The notes below the pieces were generated by a model. The model was not told the DNA's origin, ran no database searches, and saw only the letters and a list, made by a program, of their open reading frames with translations. Below, in pieces: positions 16,205 to 24,246 of a DNA stretch of 42,659 nucleotides. Made by a program: the position numbers and the translations under genes. The DNA is from Natrialba swarupiae (GTDB lineage Archaea; Halobacteriota; Halobacteria; Halobacteriales; Natrialbaceae). Within the stretch, counting starts at the first letter, position 1. Each line of letters starts with the position of its first letter. The DNA is taken from NCBI RefSeq assembly GCF_008245225.1, contig NZ_VTAW01000030.1:1-42659 (forward strand). The letters are read 5' to 3'.

Positions 16205-17341
16205 TCAGATATCACCGAGATTCCGTTTTTTGCGCATCAGATAGAGGAAGTACGGGCCGCCGACGAGCCCCGTGATGATGCCGACCGGAAGCTGTGTGGG
16301 GCTCAGGGCGAGTCGAGCGCCGACGTCGGCGACGACCATCAACGCGGGGCCGACGAACAGACAGCCGACGATCACCCGCTTGTAGTCGCTGCCGACGACG
16401 CTTCGGACCACGTGCGGGACGATCAGCCCGACGAAGCTGACGATGCCGGCGACCGCGACGCTCGCCGCGGCCGCGAGGACAGCCACGCTCGCGAGCGCGA
16501 AGCGGACGCGCTCGACGCTCATCCCGAGCGCGCTCGCCGTCTGTTCTCCCAGCAGGAGGACGTTCAACTGTCTCGAGGCGACCAGCGAGAGGCCAACCGC
16601 GAGGACCGTCCACGGGAGGACGAGCCGTACCTGCCCCCAGTCTGCGCCGACGAGCGATCCTGTGGTCCACTGGATCGCGCTCTGGACGACGCCGACATCG
16701 GGCGCGAACAGAAACAGCGCGGTCTGGATCGAACTGAAGACCGTGCCGACGATGACGCCAGCCAGCACCAGTCGAACCGGCGAAGTTCCGCCTTTCCAAG
16801 CGATGGCGTAGACGAGTAGGAATGCAATCATCCCACCGACCGCGGCAAACAGCGGCAAGTAGACGGCCAGACTCGCGAAAGCCACGAGCGTCAGCAAGAT
16901 TGCCAGGCCGGCCCCGGAGGACACTCCCAGGATGAACGGACTCGCGAGTTCGTTGCGCGTGACTGCCTGGAAGATCGCTCCCGAGATTGCGAGGTTCATC
17001 CCGACGAAGATCGCGACGAGTACGCGCGGGAGCCTGACGTCCCAGACGACGATCTGCTCGGTCGCCTCGAGACTCTCCGTGAAGTCGGTGACGGCGGTCC
17101 ACGGCGTAATCTCGCCGGCGAGCACCCGCTTGGCCTGTCCCGTTGCTGGCTCGACCAGCGCGAACCAGGCCTCGCCGACTGTCATGCTGTAAGAGCCAAG
17201 CGAGACCTGGATCAACCCCGCGACGATCGTCACGAGCAGACTCGAGACGACGAGTTTCACGAGCGGGAGATCGATCCAGCTGGTTCGCTCGTCGGGGGTC
17301 TCTGGGGTTGGCTCTGTACTCGGGTGTACGCTGTCGCTCAT
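16205..17341 (-). CDS. FecCD-family ABC permease
   Basis: 378 residues, about ten membrane helices, of the FecCD/BtuC family that imports Fe(III)-siderophores, heme or cobalamin. Family landmarks are RLPRVLVAIFVGMNLAISGA, NELASPFILGVSSGAGLAI, VASRQLNVLLLGEQTASALG and GIVSFVGLIVPHVVRSVVG. An unusually long periplasmic loop after helix 1 is a common haloarchaeal variation. The start ATG directly follows the stop of the binding-protein gene (0 nt gap). It should form a homodimer with the ATPase at 14360. Confidence 0.92.
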   Translation of the reverse strand: MSDSVHPSTEPTPETPDERTSWIDLPLVKLVVSSLLVTIVAGLIQVSLGSYSMTVGEAWFALVEPATGQAKRVLAGEITPWTAVTDFTESLEATEQIVVWDVRLPRVLVAIFVGMNLAISGAIFQAVTRNELASPFILGVSSGAGLAILLTLVAFASLAVYLPLFAAVGGMIAFLLVYAIAWKGGTSPVRLVLAGVIVGTVFSSIQTALFLFAPDVGVVQSAIQWTTGSLVGADWGQVRLVLPWTVLAVGLSLVASRQLNVLLLGEQTASALGMSVERVRFALASVAVLAAAASVAVAGIVSFVGLIVPHVVRSVVGSDYKRVIVGCLFVGPALMVVADVGARLALSPTQLPVGIITGLVGGPYFLYLMRKKRNLGDI

Positions 17342-18529
17342 CTACGCGTCGCCAGTGATGATTGCGGCGAGCTCCTCGCGGTCGAAAAGGTCGTCCTCGG
17401 TGAACTCCTCGGGATACACCTGTTTCGCCGCTATCTCGGTCTGGAAGAGGAGCGTGATCGGCCCCTCGTAGTTGATCCCGCCGGGGTAGACACGTCCCTC
17501 GCGGACGGCCGTGATCGAGTCCGCAAGCGGGTGAGACTGCATGTACGAGACGAGAACGTTCTCGAAGCGTTCCTCGTCGAGCGTGATGTCGTCGTCGTGT
17601 TGGCCTTCGGCGACGATGATCTCGGGATCGAGGTCGGCAAGCGTCTCGTAATCCAGGCGGGTTCCCCACTCCGGAATTCCCGACCCCTCGAGGTTGTCCC
17701 GGACGTTCAGGTCACGCCAGCGTTTGACGAAGTTCGCCTCGTCGTCGATATACCGCGGGAAGAACTCCTCCGGTTCGTCGCCCAGCGCTCTGACGATCAA
17801 TACTTCCGGTCCCTCCTCGGGGATCCGAGATTGGATGTCCGCGAGGAACTCGTCGTAGAACGCCCGAAACTGCTCGAAACGCTCCTGGCGCCTGAACACC
17901 GCGGCCATTCGCTCGAACCCCTCGAAGAGGTCGTAGTACTCGTAGTCCTGTTGCCACTCGTCGTTGCGATGGCGCATGTAGCTCGCGAAAAACGGGGCGA
18001 CGTTCTCTTCGAGCTCCTCGACATCGTCCTCGTCGAGCCCGAAGGTGTGTTCCATCCGTTTCGGGTCGATGACGTGTAAGTCGACGTCGAGTTCGTAGAA
18101 CAGCTCCCTGTCCGCGCTCCGATCCGGTGCAAGCTCCGGCAGGTCCTCCTTCTCGAGGGAGACGCCCGGCAACTCGTCGTAGTAGCCGGTGTAGTACCGG
18201 TGGGGCTCGCCCAGCCCCTCGAGGCCGTCGGTGACATCCAGGGCGACGCCGATGTCGGCGTAGGTGCCGTCGTTCGTGACCCACGTCTCGGGCACGGCGT
18301 CGAACTCCTGACACCCCATCGGGTCCATGCAGACTTCGTAGGGCGTGTCGACGGCGGACTCGGTCTCGGCAACCGGTTCGTCGCTGTGTTCGTCGCCTCC
18401 GTGGCTTCCGTCCGCGTCGTCCGTTTCGTCCGATTCTTCGGTTCCACCCACACATCCTGCGACGGCACCGATTCCCGCCGTAGTGATAGCTGACAGGGAC
18501 TGTCGTCTCGAGAGTCGTTCTCCGTTCAC
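17342..18529 (-). CDS. Siderophore/metal-binding ABC lipoprotein
   Basis: 395 residues, GTG start. The N-terminus LSRRQSLSAITTAGIGAVAG has a twin-arginine motif followed by the lipobox AGC, so the protein is Tat-exported and lipid-anchored. The mature part is of the helical-backbone receptor type (FepB/BtuF class): strands such as PEIIVAEGQ and DLHVIDP flank a long helix (about 200-250). It has a very acidic linker. First gene of the uptake operon; AT-rich TTTATTAAT at about -21 to -29 supports a leaderless GTG start. Ligand not deducible; iron-siderophore is most likely. Confidence 0.9.
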   Translation of the reverse strand: MNGERLSRRQSLSAITTAGIGAVAGCVGGTEESDETDDADGSHGGDEHSDEPVAETESAVDTPYEVCMDPMGCQEFDAVPETWVTNDGTYADIGVALDVTDGLEGLGEPHRYYTGYYDELPGVSLEKEDLPELAPDRSADRELFYELDVDLHVIDPKRMEHTFGLDEDDVEELEENVAPFFASYMRHRNDEWQQDYEYYDLFEGFERMAAVFRRQERFEQFRAFYDEFLADIQSRIPEEGPEVLIVRALGDEPEEFFPRYIDDEANFVKRWRDLNVRDNLEGSGIPEWGTRLDYETLADLDPEIIVAEGQHDDDITLDEERFENVLVSYMQSHPLADSITAVREGRVYPGGINYEGPITLLFQTEIAAKQVYPEEFTEDDLFDREELAAIITGDA

Positions 18530-18544
18530 AATATGAAAATCGGC

Positions 18545-18565
18545 CCAACTATTAATAAATATTGC
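18545..18565 (-). promoter_or_regulatory. AT-rich promoter of the uptake operon
   Basis: An A/T-only core (TATTAATAAATATT on the plus strand) contains, on the minus strand, TTTATTAAT about 21-29 nt before the GTG start of the binding-protein gene. It fits a haloarchaeal TATA box of a leaderless transcript. The TATTAATA within it is palindromic and might also take a metal-responsive repressor; that is inference. Confidence 0.5.
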
Positions 18566-18689
18566 TAAAGAAGTAGAAGGAGATAATATGACAAGGGCGT
18601 ACTCGAGTCCGGGTTAGAACACCGGACGACGAATCAGCTTCAGTCGACTCTCGACAGCGCCGTGAGCGGGTTCGAACACCGGACGGGTA

Positions 18690-18768
18690 GACGGGGTACT
18701 ATCCATCAGCGTCGGTACAGACCCAACCTCGGGACGGGTGCGTCGGGACGGCGGGACAACAATTCGTA
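18690..18768. repeat. Degenerate family I palindromic element (copy D)
   Basis: The ends ACGGGGTACT (left) and ACAACAATTCGTA (right) match family I ends TACGGTTTACT and ACAGCAATTCGTA, and TCGGTAC is shared inside. It is about 79 bp, like the two best copies, but the central hairpin is eroded. It lies in the same orientation as the copy at 20175 and likewise ends a few bases beyond the stop codon of a minus-strand gene (the methyltransferase). TGA follows the right end; the left target copy is lost. Confidence 0.5.
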
Positions 18769-18772
18769 TGAA

Positions 18773-19360
18773 TCACGTCCTCGAGTCGGTCGGCCCGCCA
18801 TCGACGGCCGTCGGAGCTCGAGCGACTAATCGCACCCCGCTTTCCTCGTCGGTCACCCGAAACGGTTCCTCGTAGTGGACGATACGGAGGTCGAGACACG
18901 ATCGCAGGAGATCGTTCGGGTAGAATCCGAACCGGTCCGTCTCGTCGCCGGGCACCCTGAGGTCGTGTTCGTACAGTAACGTCCCGCCGGGGGAAAGCGC
19001 CCGCGTCAGCTTCGCGAGCGTCTCGAGGCTGTAGTAGTGAGACACCGAGATCACGTCGTACCGGTCGACGCCGAACGAGCGCGTCTCGGCGTCCGCGCGA
19101 ACGAACGTGACGTCGACACCTCGCTCGGCGGCCCGTTCACGAGCGACCTCGAGGCCCGCCTCGGCGATGTCGATCGCCTCGACTGCGAACCCGTCTTCGG
19201 CCAGCGCGATGGCGTTTCGCCCGCCGCCCGTCGCCACGTCGAGGGCGGTTTCCCCCTCGAGTCGGTCCCGATACTGCTCGACCAGCGGCGTTGGTTCGGT
19301 CGGTGGGTCGGCGTCGCGATACCGCTCGTTCCAGCGTTCGCGTGGATCGTTGGATGACAT
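18773..19360 (-). CDS. Class I SAM-dependent methyltransferase (TehB-like)
   Basis: 195 residues. Motif I is ALDVATGGGRNAIALAEDG, motif II VEAIDIAEAGLE, then VRADAE and DVISVSHYYS, followed by LSPGGTLLYEHDL. This matches small TehB-like methyltransferases that modify small molecules. The C-terminal pattern, PGDETDRFGFYPNDLL to VRLVARAP, is shared with the second methyltransferase at 27751, so the two are paralogues. A TATA box (TTTATTATTA on the minus strand) stands about 26-36 nt before the ATG. Substrate unknown. Confidence 0.88.
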   Translation of the reverse strand: MSSNDPRERWNERYRDADPPTEPTPLVEQYRDRLEGETALDVATGGGRNAIALAEDGFAVEAIDIAEAGLEVARERAAERGVDVTFVRADAETRSFGVDRYDVISVSHYYSLETLAKLTRALSPGGTLLYEHDLRVPGDETDRFGFYPNDLLRSCLDLRIVHYEEPFRVTDEESGVRLVARAPTAVDGGPTDSRT

Positions 19361-19623
19361 TCGGTGTTATTAATTCAGATACGCATAATAATAAACTTTA
19401 CCAGAGATGGATGCGGAGATCCTCGTCGAACACGCGATTCGCTCGGGTCGCCACGAGTACCGAAGTCGCCTCGGACAGTGCGACCGATCGGTTCGCTCGA
19501 GACGGTTCACCCGCGGTCGACCACACGGCGAGTCTCGGAGCGGTCGCTCCATCGGGAGACGACAGTGATAGCCACGGCCGGCGTAACCGAGTAGATTAAG
19601 TCCTATCAATTCGAACATATCGT

Positions 19624-19821
19624 ATGGCTGTTGAATGGCTGAACACAGACACTCTCATCCGATTGGAGGGGCCACGAGAAGACATCGATGAGTGCATACG
19701 ACAGGTGGAGTTTCGAGGATCTGCAGGGCCGATCCTCGACCGTGCCGAAGAGTTAGGTGTCGAGTGGGAAATGCAACCAAACGGTCTGAGCAGTAACGCC
19801 GGCGACGAAAACCCGTTTTAA
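19624..19821 (+). CDS. Small hypothetical protein
   Basis: 65 residues, starting MAVEWLNTDTLIRLEGPRED, with DECIRQVEFRG and ILDRAEELGVEWEMQPNG; predicted alpha/beta, acidic. ATTAAG lies about 29 nt before the ATG, consistent with a leaderless transcript. Base composition is less GC-rich than its neighbours. No family recognised. It precedes the S14-like gene by 113 nt in the same direction. Confidence 0.6.
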   Translation: MAVEWLNTDTLIRLEGPREDIDECIRQVEFRGSAGPILDRAEELGVEWEMQPNGLSSNAGDENPF

Positions 19822-19934
19822 TAATACTCGCCGAGGGTTTAGTAACACATTTCCGTCCGGAGGTCGTCGTCGGAGTCGATGTGCACCACTCAAGTACGGA
19901 ACGAACGCGGTCTCGAGTCGGGCGGTGATCGGCG

Positions 19935-20141
19935 GTGAGCCCGCCGGACGAGCCGACTGGCGGGGACGACGAGGCGACGACCGACGAGGAATCCGGCGCG
20001 GACGCCGAACGGACTGGTCACACCCACGTCTGCCGCGTGACTGGTCGGGAGGACGGACTGGTCGGAAAGTACGACATCTGGCTGAGTCGGCAGTCGTTCA
20101 GGGAGATGGCCCGCGATATGGGATTTCGAAAGTACAAATAG
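19935..20141 (+). CDS. S14-like ribosomal protein paralogue lacking most zinc ligands
   Basis: 68 residues, GTG start (an in-frame stop at 19926 excludes an earlier one). After an acidic 28-residue extension comes [20 protein letters not shown], then [18 protein letters not shown], which is the small-subunit protein uS14 core. In usual archaeal S14 the positions are CxxC...CxxC; here three of four are lost (CRVT and SRQS), so the zinc knuckle should not form. Canonical S14 lies in the spc ribosomal operon; no ribosomal gene is nearby here. TATA-like GTTTAGTAAC at 19838 implies an untranslated leader of about 65 nt. Could be a zinc-independent substitute or a non-ribosomal paralogue. Confidence 0.75.
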   Translation: MSPPDEPTGGDDEATTDEESGADAERTGHTHVCRVTGREDGLVGKYDIWLSRQSFREMARDMGFRKYK

Positions 20142-20174
20142 ATCGTCCGCCGGAGGCCGGTACAACCCTTTTCA

Positions 20175-20253
20175 TACGGTTTACTGTCAGTCGGTACCGC
20201 CGAACCCGCGACCAGTCTGCGGGTTCGCCGGTAGATCGTGACAGCAATTCGTA
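20175..20253. repeat. Family I MITE-like element, copy A (79 bp)
   Basis: Ends TACGGTTTACTGTC and GACAGCAATTCGTA are imperfect inverted repeats, flanked by direct TCA/TCA (20172-20174 and 20254-20256). The centre is a perfect hairpin, CGAACCCGC / GCGGGTTCG around GACCAGTCT. It sits between the convergent S14-like gene and the hydrolase gene, whose TGA stop is the right-hand target copy. Family copies also lie at 35170-35241 and 42337-42415. Confidence 0.88.
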
Positions 20254-20805
20254 TCACTCGACCAGCCGCTCGGCATTCGCGGCGACGGCCTTTCGCGCAA
20301 GTGCGTAGCCGATCGAGACGACGAGCATTCCGACGACGACCGTTCGGACGAACCCGTCGAAGACGAAAAGCGCCGGGAGCGCGAGCACCGACGCCAGTGC
20401 GAGATCGCCCGGCGAGCCGTCGTAGCCGATCCACCGGCGGGGCTCGAGCCACCGATCGTGGTAGTGGCTGTAGACGGCTCGAGGGGACTCACCCTCCCAG
20501 GGGCGTAACTCGTGGCCGCCGCCGAGGGCGTCCGAGACGGAGTGGGCGGCCGCTGCGAGGAGGAAGACGGCGACCGCGACCGTCACCCCGGACGGAGCAG
20601 CGAGCGCCAGCGCCACCGCGGGAACGACGAGTGCCGCATAGTAGACCGGAAAGTGGAGCGTCTTCCGGTGGGACGCGGCCACGTCGAGGTCCGGAAAGAG
20701 CCCCCCGAGAATCGCGGCGACTCCCGCCTCGAGTGCGAATGCGGGTTCGACGACTGCGACGGCCGCGGCGACGAGAAGGCCCACGAAGACGTGGGTCGTG
20801 GCCAT
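20254..20805 (-). CDS. YdjM/DUF457-type membrane metal-dependent hydrolase
   Basis: 183 residues from the ATG at 20805 (a second ATG at 20808; an upstream frame to 20835 is less likely). Helical membrane protein: MATTHVFVGLLVAAAVAVVE, ILGGLFPDLDVAASHRKTLH, a helix pair, AAHSVSDALGGG and AVYSHYHDRW. The conserved His at TTH, Asp pair PDLD, HRKTLHFP and HSVSDALGGG are hallmarks of the YdjM family, proposed to be membrane-bound metal hydrolases. The substrate is unknown. Its stop codon is supplied by, or coincides with, the target duplication of the MITE-like element. Confidence 0.82.
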   Translation of the reverse strand: MATTHVFVGLLVAAAVAVVEPAFALEAGVAAILGGLFPDLDVAASHRKTLHFPVYYAALVVPAVALALAAPSGVTVAVAVFLLAAAAHSVSDALGGGHELRPWEGESPRAVYSHYHDRWLEPRRWIGYDGSPGDLALASVLALPALFVFDGFVRTVVVGMLVVSIGYALARKAVAANAERLVE

Positions 20806-20964
20806 CATAGGCGGCGGTACGCAGGACGGCAGCATATGTCCGTCGCCTTGGACGTTCCGACGGGCGTCTTCGACGAAGCGAGTGGCGGAAAATCGAGGGC
20901 AGGGGCGTCCAGGGCGATCGATTCACCGGCCGATCCAACCTCGGGGAGCCGTTCCACCGAGCGC

Positions 20965-21534
20965 TCAAGGGGCTGTTCCACCGATGTCCATCACGAACGC
21001 GAGGAGTATCGGGAGAATCAAAAGGAGGCCGACAGCGAGGATCGGAAACACAATGACGGGGACGACCAACGCGGCGATCGTGGCTTTCCCCGTCGATATG
21101 TCGTGAAACGCAGAGAGGGCCTTGATCTGCAGGTAGAGGCCGTAAAACGCGAGGACGATGTTGACGAGCGGGAACCACCAGAACCCGTATCGGACGAGCG
21201 ATGGAAACGCGTACGCCTCGAGCGTATACGTGAGTCCGCTCGCGCCGAACAGCGAGGCGACCGCGTGTGCGAGGACTGCCTCGAGGACGACGCCGATCCA
21301 CATCACCAGCCCCAGAACGACGACGATCGCACCGACCAGGGCCGCATCCGTCGGCGACGTGATGTTGAGCAAAACCCCGATAAGCAAAACGGGTGCCATC
21401 GCGACCGCGAACGTGACGAGCAGGAACTGCAGCGGGTAGCCGATCCCGTGGTTCTCGTCGTACGCCGAGAAGAACGTGCTCGGCTTCTTGATCATATAGC
21501 CGTTGACGCCTTTCCACTGTTTTGCCAACCCCAT
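20965..21534 (-). CDS. YIP1-family membrane protein
   Basis: 189 residues from the ATG at 21534. An in-frame ATG at 21552 exists, but the strong TATA element TATATTAATATA at 21557-21568 lies 28 nt from 21534 and would overlap the other start, so the downstream start fits a leaderless transcript better. Five or so membrane helices follow a cytosolic GLAKQWKGVNGYMIKKPSTFF start. Order and spacing match archaeal YIP1-domain proteins, whose role is not established. No obvious partner nearby. Confidence 0.78.
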   Translation of the reverse strand: MGLAKQWKGVNGYMIKKPSTFFSAYDENHGIGYPLQFLLVTFAVAMAPVLLIGVLLNITSPTDAALVGAIVVVLGLVMWIGVVLEAVLAHAVASLFGASGLTYTLEAYAFPSLVRYGFWWFPLVNIVLAFYGLYLQIKALSAFHDISTGKATIAALVVPVIVFPILAVGLLLILPILLAFVMDIGGTAP

Positions 21535-21764
21535 ATGATCAGATATGGTCATTGTTATATTAATATATCGAAGGGCGGAACGGCTGGCCGATTGTCGTAC
21601 GGAGGGAGTTGGCGGCTGTCGTAAAGCGTCGTCCCACGAACGCCACTGAATCCGTATCGACGAACAAAAACGAGGGTACTAGTGAACTCGGCCGGTCTCG
21701 AGGTACGGACCGGTCGAACGCGGACGACCCACGTTCGATCCGACGCGACTCGAGTGCGTGTGGA

Positions 21765-23699
21765 TCAGTCGTCGCTCGCTGCGGCCGCTCCGCCGCCGTC
21801 GCCGCTGACGCCCGTTCCCGGTCCGATCTCGATCTCGAGTTCCTCGAGTTTCTCGTCGGGGACGACGCCGTCGACCCAGCCGCGGTGGTCGTAGTACTCT
21901 TCTTTCATCTCCTCGAGTTCGCAGTACTCGCCCTCGCTCGCACCCTGTCCACGGATGCCGTCCTCGAGGAAGCGTGCGGGTAGGGAGTCGTCGGAGCCGT
22001 CGAAGCCGGCGAGGTTGTTGTAGTAGCGTTCGAGGTTGTAGACGCGTTCGCCGGCCTCGAGGAGTTCCTCTTCGGTGACGTCGAGTCCGGTCATCCCGTT
22101 GTACTGGAGGACGTACTCCTCGATGCCCTCGGCGAAGGCGTTGAACTTGCAGATGTCGAAGCTGTCGGAGATGGCGTGGAGATCCTGGAACGCCGCAGTC
22201 AGTTCGCCTTTCCCCTCCCACTCGTAGGGATCGACCTTCTCGGGGATGCCGAGAATTTCGGCGGCAGGCGTGTACCCGCGCAGGTGGCAGGCCCCGCGAT
22301 TTGACGTGGCGTAGCCGATTCCCATCCCCTTCATGCAACGCGGGTCGTACGCCGCAATCGTCTGACCCTTGACGGCCAGGGAGTTGTCGTGTGCGTCGCG
22401 CGCTTCGGACACGCGGCGTGGCCCCTCGGCTAGCAAGTCCGCGAGGTCGTTCTCGCGGTGGGCGATCCGCTCGATCATGTCGATCATGGTTTCGGTATCG
22501 CCCCAGTCGAGCCCACCGATGTCGTCGAGTTTGCCCTCCTCGGTCATCTCCATCGCCATCGCCATCATGTTCCCCGTCTCGATCGTGTCGACGCCCATGT
22601 CGTTACAGCGGTCGATCATGATGGCGACGTCGTCGCGCTCGGTGTTACCGGAGTTCGGTCCGAGCGCGTACGCCGACTCGTACTCGTAGGACTCCATCCG
22701 GACGTTCATCTCCTCGCCTTTGTGCATCGCCTGGACCTCGACTTCTTTCTTGCAGGCGACCGGACAGGAGTGACAGGTCGGCTCGTCGACGAGGATGTTC
22801 TCGCGAACGTTCTCGCCGCTTACCTTCTCGGCGTCGAACTCCTCGTCTGCGAATCCGTCCTCGCGGGCATCCCGCGTCGAGGTGTACTTTCCGTTGCGGG
22901 TCGGGAGGCCGGACATCTCCTCGCCGATGTTCATCAGGACGTTCGTGCCGAACTGGGAGAGGCCGCCCTCGTTGGGCGCGGTGACGTCTGATTCCTGGAT
23001 CGCCTGCATCGCCTGCTGGTGGCCCTCGCGGAACGTCTCCGAATCCGCCGGCTGGGGCATCTTCGTGTTCGACTTGACGACGACGGCCTTGAGGTTTTTC
23101 GACCCCATCACACAGCCCGTGCCGCCGCGGCCGGAGGCCCGGTCGTCCTCGTTGATGATACACGCGTATCGGACCTCGTTCTCGCCGCCCGGTCCGATCG
23201 CCATCAGCGAGAGGTTCTTGCCGTAGGAGCCGTCGACTTCCTCCTCGAGTCGTTCGCGGGTCTCGTGGACACCCTCGCCCCAGAGATGGGAGGCGTCCCG
23301 GAGTTCGACCTCGCCGTCCTCGATGTAGGCGTAGACGGGCTCGTCGGCCTCACCCTCGAACAGCAGGCCGTCGAAGCCGGCCCACTTCAACCGGGCACCG
23401 GACCAGCCGCCGTGGTGGCTGTCGGTGACCGTTCCCGTCAGTGGAGACTTCGTACAGACGGCGATCCGCCCGCTCATCGTCACCTGTGTCCCCGAAAGGG
23501 GGCCGTTCATGAACGCGAGCAGGTTCTCCGGCTCGAGCGGATCGACGTCCGGGCCCTGCTCGAAGACGTACTTTACTCCCAGGCCGCGCGCACCAATATA
23601 TTTCTTCGCGTCCTCGTCGTCGATCGGCTCGTAGCTGATCGACTCCGTCGAGAGGTCGATGCGGGCGACCCTGTCTTGGAATCCGCCGAGTTCTGTCAT
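21765..23699 (-). CDS. Aldehyde:ferredoxin oxidoreductase family tungsten enzyme
   Basis: 644 residues. AOR-family enzymes use a bis-pterin tungsten cofactor and one [4Fe-4S] cluster to oxidise aldehydes to acids with ferredoxin. Visible features are the N-terminal pterin-binding domain (YIGARGLGVKYVFEQGP, NLLAFMNGPLSGTQVTMSGR), SHHGGWSGARLKWAGFDGLL, GRGGTGCVMGSKNLKAV, the cluster ligands CHSCPVAC (about 315-322) with a fourth Cys in DICKFN (about 515), and the second pterin motif MKGMGIGYATSNRGACHLRG. The substrate of this paralogue is unknown. It ends in an Ala/Gly/Ser-rich tail. Pterin sulfuration could use the SAMP1-like protein at 9870. Confidence 0.93.
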   Translation of the reverse strand: MTELGGFQDRVARIDLSTESISYEPIDDEDAKKYIGARGLGVKYVFEQGPDVDPLEPENLLAFMNGPLSGTQVTMSGRIAVCTKSPLTGTVTDSHHGGWSGARLKWAGFDGLLFEGEADEPVYAYIEDGEVELRDASHLWGEGVHETRERLEEEVDGSYGKNLSLMAIGPGGENEVRYACIINEDDRASGRGGTGCVMGSKNLKAVVVKSNTKMPQPADSETFREGHQQAMQAIQESDVTAPNEGGLSQFGTNVLMNIGEEMSGLPTRNGKYTSTRDAREDGFADEEFDAEKVSGENVRENILVDEPTCHSCPVACKKEVEVQAMHKGEEMNVRMESYEYESAYALGPNSGNTERDDVAIMIDRCNDMGVDTIETGNMMAMAMEMTEEGKLDDIGGLDWGDTETMIDMIERIAHRENDLADLLAEGPRRVSEARDAHDNSLAVKGQTIAAYDPRCMKGMGIGYATSNRGACHLRGYTPAAEILGIPEKVDPYEWEGKGELTAAFQDLHAISDSFDICKFNAFAEGIEEYVLQYNGMTGLDVTEEELLEAGERVYNLERYYNNLAGFDGSDDSLPARFLEDGIRGQGASEGEYCELEEMKEEYYDHRGWVDGVVPDEKLEELEIEIGPGTGVSGDGGGAAAASDD

Positions 23700-23886
23700 G
23701 GTAAACCGCTAGTCTTTAGATTAGGCGGCCAGCCTGTTAACCGTTCCCAACCACTCGTAACCACTCGTGGTTACGGGTCTGCCGAGCGGATTTTCCGAGA
23801 AGCCCGTTTGACGTTCTCTCGAAGGCGATAGTCCCGAAATCCCGCCGTCGCAAAAATTGCGTCCTCGATTTCGATCGTGGACTCGG

Positions 23887-24102
23887 TTAGAGCAACAGAG
23901 CAACGATTGCCAGGATGATGAAGATCAACACGAAGATGCGAGCAATCTCCATCGAAATCCCGGCGACACCTCGAGCACCGACGGCCGCGGCGATGATCGC
24001 GAGCACGAAGAAGACGATCGCCCAGTACAGAAATCCACCCTCTCCGATCTGGAGTGGCGTTGCGAACTCGAGCATACCTCCGGCTATCACGACGGTGTAC
24101 AT
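23887..24102 (-). CDS. DUF1328-type small membrane protein
   Basis: 71 residues from 24102, or 62 from the ATG at 24075. Two hydrophobic helices, [20 protein letters not shown] and [20 protein letters not shown], are joined by [10 protein letters not shown]. The pattern of a helix, G-x-G-x-A-G and a second helix is that of DUF1328 (YtjA family), tiny membrane proteins of unknown function often induced by stress. It stands alone between AOR and the LOV regulator. Confidence 0.8.
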   Translation of the reverse strand: MYTVVIAGGMLEFATPLQIGEGGFLYWAIVFFVLAIIAAAVGARGVAGISMEIARIFVLIFIILAIVALLL

Positions 24103-24246
24103 AAACGCCGGCGACCGTCTGGGCCAGTTTGCGGTTCTAACCTCGGACTACAGGTCAGACTCGAGGAGAGTCATGCGGATCGTTGTCGCGTTGTTCCGGA
24201 GATCGTTGAACCTCCTCGAGCGATCATCAGTGCGAAACGACAACAG

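Noticed and set aside
18617-18685. Direct repeat GAACACCGGACG (18617-18628, 18674-18685), the second copy with a tRNA-arm-like GGTTCGAA
   Set aside because: Only two copies of 12 bp; no cloverleaf can be folded around the TTCGAA, so neither a tRNA nor an established operator is supported.
19407-19586. Possible Arg-rich ORF (MDAEILVEHA...) in the gap between the methyltransferase and the 65-residue gene
   Set aside because: Composition is typical of random high-GC frames, there is no homology cue, and the AT-rich box upstream is better placed as the TATA box of the divergent methyltransferase.
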